Positions 5,536-5,776 of a stretch of 5,776 nucleotides of DNA are shown here, piece by piece. Within the stretch, counting starts at the first letter, position 1; each line of letters opens with the position of its first letter. The notes under the pieces are model-generated. The model did no database searches. It was not told where the DNA came from and saw only the letters and a list, made by a program, of their open reading frames with translations. Position numbers and translations under genes: made by a program. This DNA is from Puniceicoccales bacterium (lineage in GTDB: Bacteria; Verrucomicrobiota; Verrucomicrobiia; Opitutales; JAIRLM01), in NCBI GenBank assembly GCA_031287845.1, contig JAITSI010000034.1, positions 15,001-20,776 on the forward strand. Reading direction: 5' to 3'.

Positions 5536-5719
5536 CTCGAGGCCCCCTCGCGTCGCTCGGGACGCCGGCCGGACGGGCGCTACGGACGGTTCCATCCAAA
5601 GCTGGCGGGCCGGCCCAGCCCCAGGAGATGATAGAATGGGGTGCTGGGCGATGCTTCTGCTATCGCAGCGCGCAGGTCGCCCCGCGTAGCCTTTTTGCCA
5701 TCAGGGCCGGCCCGCGGCA

Positions 5720-5739
5720 CTGCCCGCTTCGCCGGGCAG
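5720..5739. repeat. Hairpin CTGCCCG(CTTCGC)CGGGCAG
   Basis: A perfect 7-bp stem whose loop region contains, on the minus strand, the heptamer GCGAAGC (5732-5726) also found in both repeat modules. It may mark a third, diverged relative of the module in inverted orientation. Confidence 0.6.
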
Positions 5740-5776
5740 CGCCCGTGGACGCCCCTTCCCCCAAGAAGTCAAGCTC

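Larger units (their letters stand above)
5219..5776. other. GC-rich intergenic region upstream of atpA, repeat-laden, no supported gene
   Basis: These 558 bases hold no gene I can support. Every frame is short or reads as low-complexity Gly/Pro/Arg/Ala. There is no sign of subunit delta or b, even as fragments. A minus-strand frame open from the window edge to a stop at 5660-5662 encodes about 38 residues that I do not recognise; it could be the tail of an upstream gene but has no support. I see no tRNA, 4.5S, tmRNA or RNase P signature. The space is filled by hairpins, a duplicated repeat module and several GGCCGGCC palindromes, listed separately. Confidence 0.7.

Noticed and set aside
4947..5599. 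Overlapping minus-strand frames of 114-205 codons spanning the atpA start and upstream repeats
   Set aside because: They read as Gly/Pro/Arg/Ala-rich low complexity across hairpins, overlap atpA out of frame, and show no homology I recognise.

Overview
This window reads almost entirely on the minus strand. It comes from a GC-rich bacterium that carries a type III secretion system (T3SS). The first 126 bases are the 5' end of a 16S rRNA gene. Its wording (TTTAGACATGCAAGTCGAACG-type start, short helix 6, GGGTGCGTAAtACGTG motif) resembles Verrucomicrobiota and relatives in the PVC group more than Proteobacteria or Planctomycetes. This placement is tentative because only about 120 rRNA bases are visible.

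Layout in transcription order, from high to low coordinates. (1) 5776-5219 is a GC-rich stretch with no gene I can support; it is packed with inverted repeats and holds two copies of an imperfect repeat module. (2) 5218-3647 is atpA, F1 ATP synthase alpha. (3) 3635-2757 is atpG, F1 gamma. (4) 2710-2261 is a small acidic protein that looks like a class I (CesT/SycE-type) T3SS chaperone. (5) 2255-357 is a T3SS outer-membrane secretin (SctC/YscC/HrcC family). (6) 338-127 is an AT-rich rRNA promoter region and a structured 16S leader. (7) 126-1 is the 16S 5' end, which runs off the window.

The four protein genes are co-directional, with gaps of 11, about 46 and 5 bases, so they probably form one transcription unit. 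The combination is odd. The usual order around atpA-atpG is atpH upstream and atpD-atpC downstream. Here no delta gene precedes alpha, and T3SS genes stand where beta and epsilon are normally found. The secretin then leads into the rRNA promoter without a recognisable intrinsic terminator.

The points I would check first are the split ATP synthase / T3SS arrangement, the GCGAAGC-hairpin repeat modules upstream of atpA, a roughly 21-base gapped sequence shared between the rRNA promoter and the atpA upstream region, and the uncertain start of the chaperone gene. I see no evidence of a wholly new system. The novelty is in gene order and intergenic structure.
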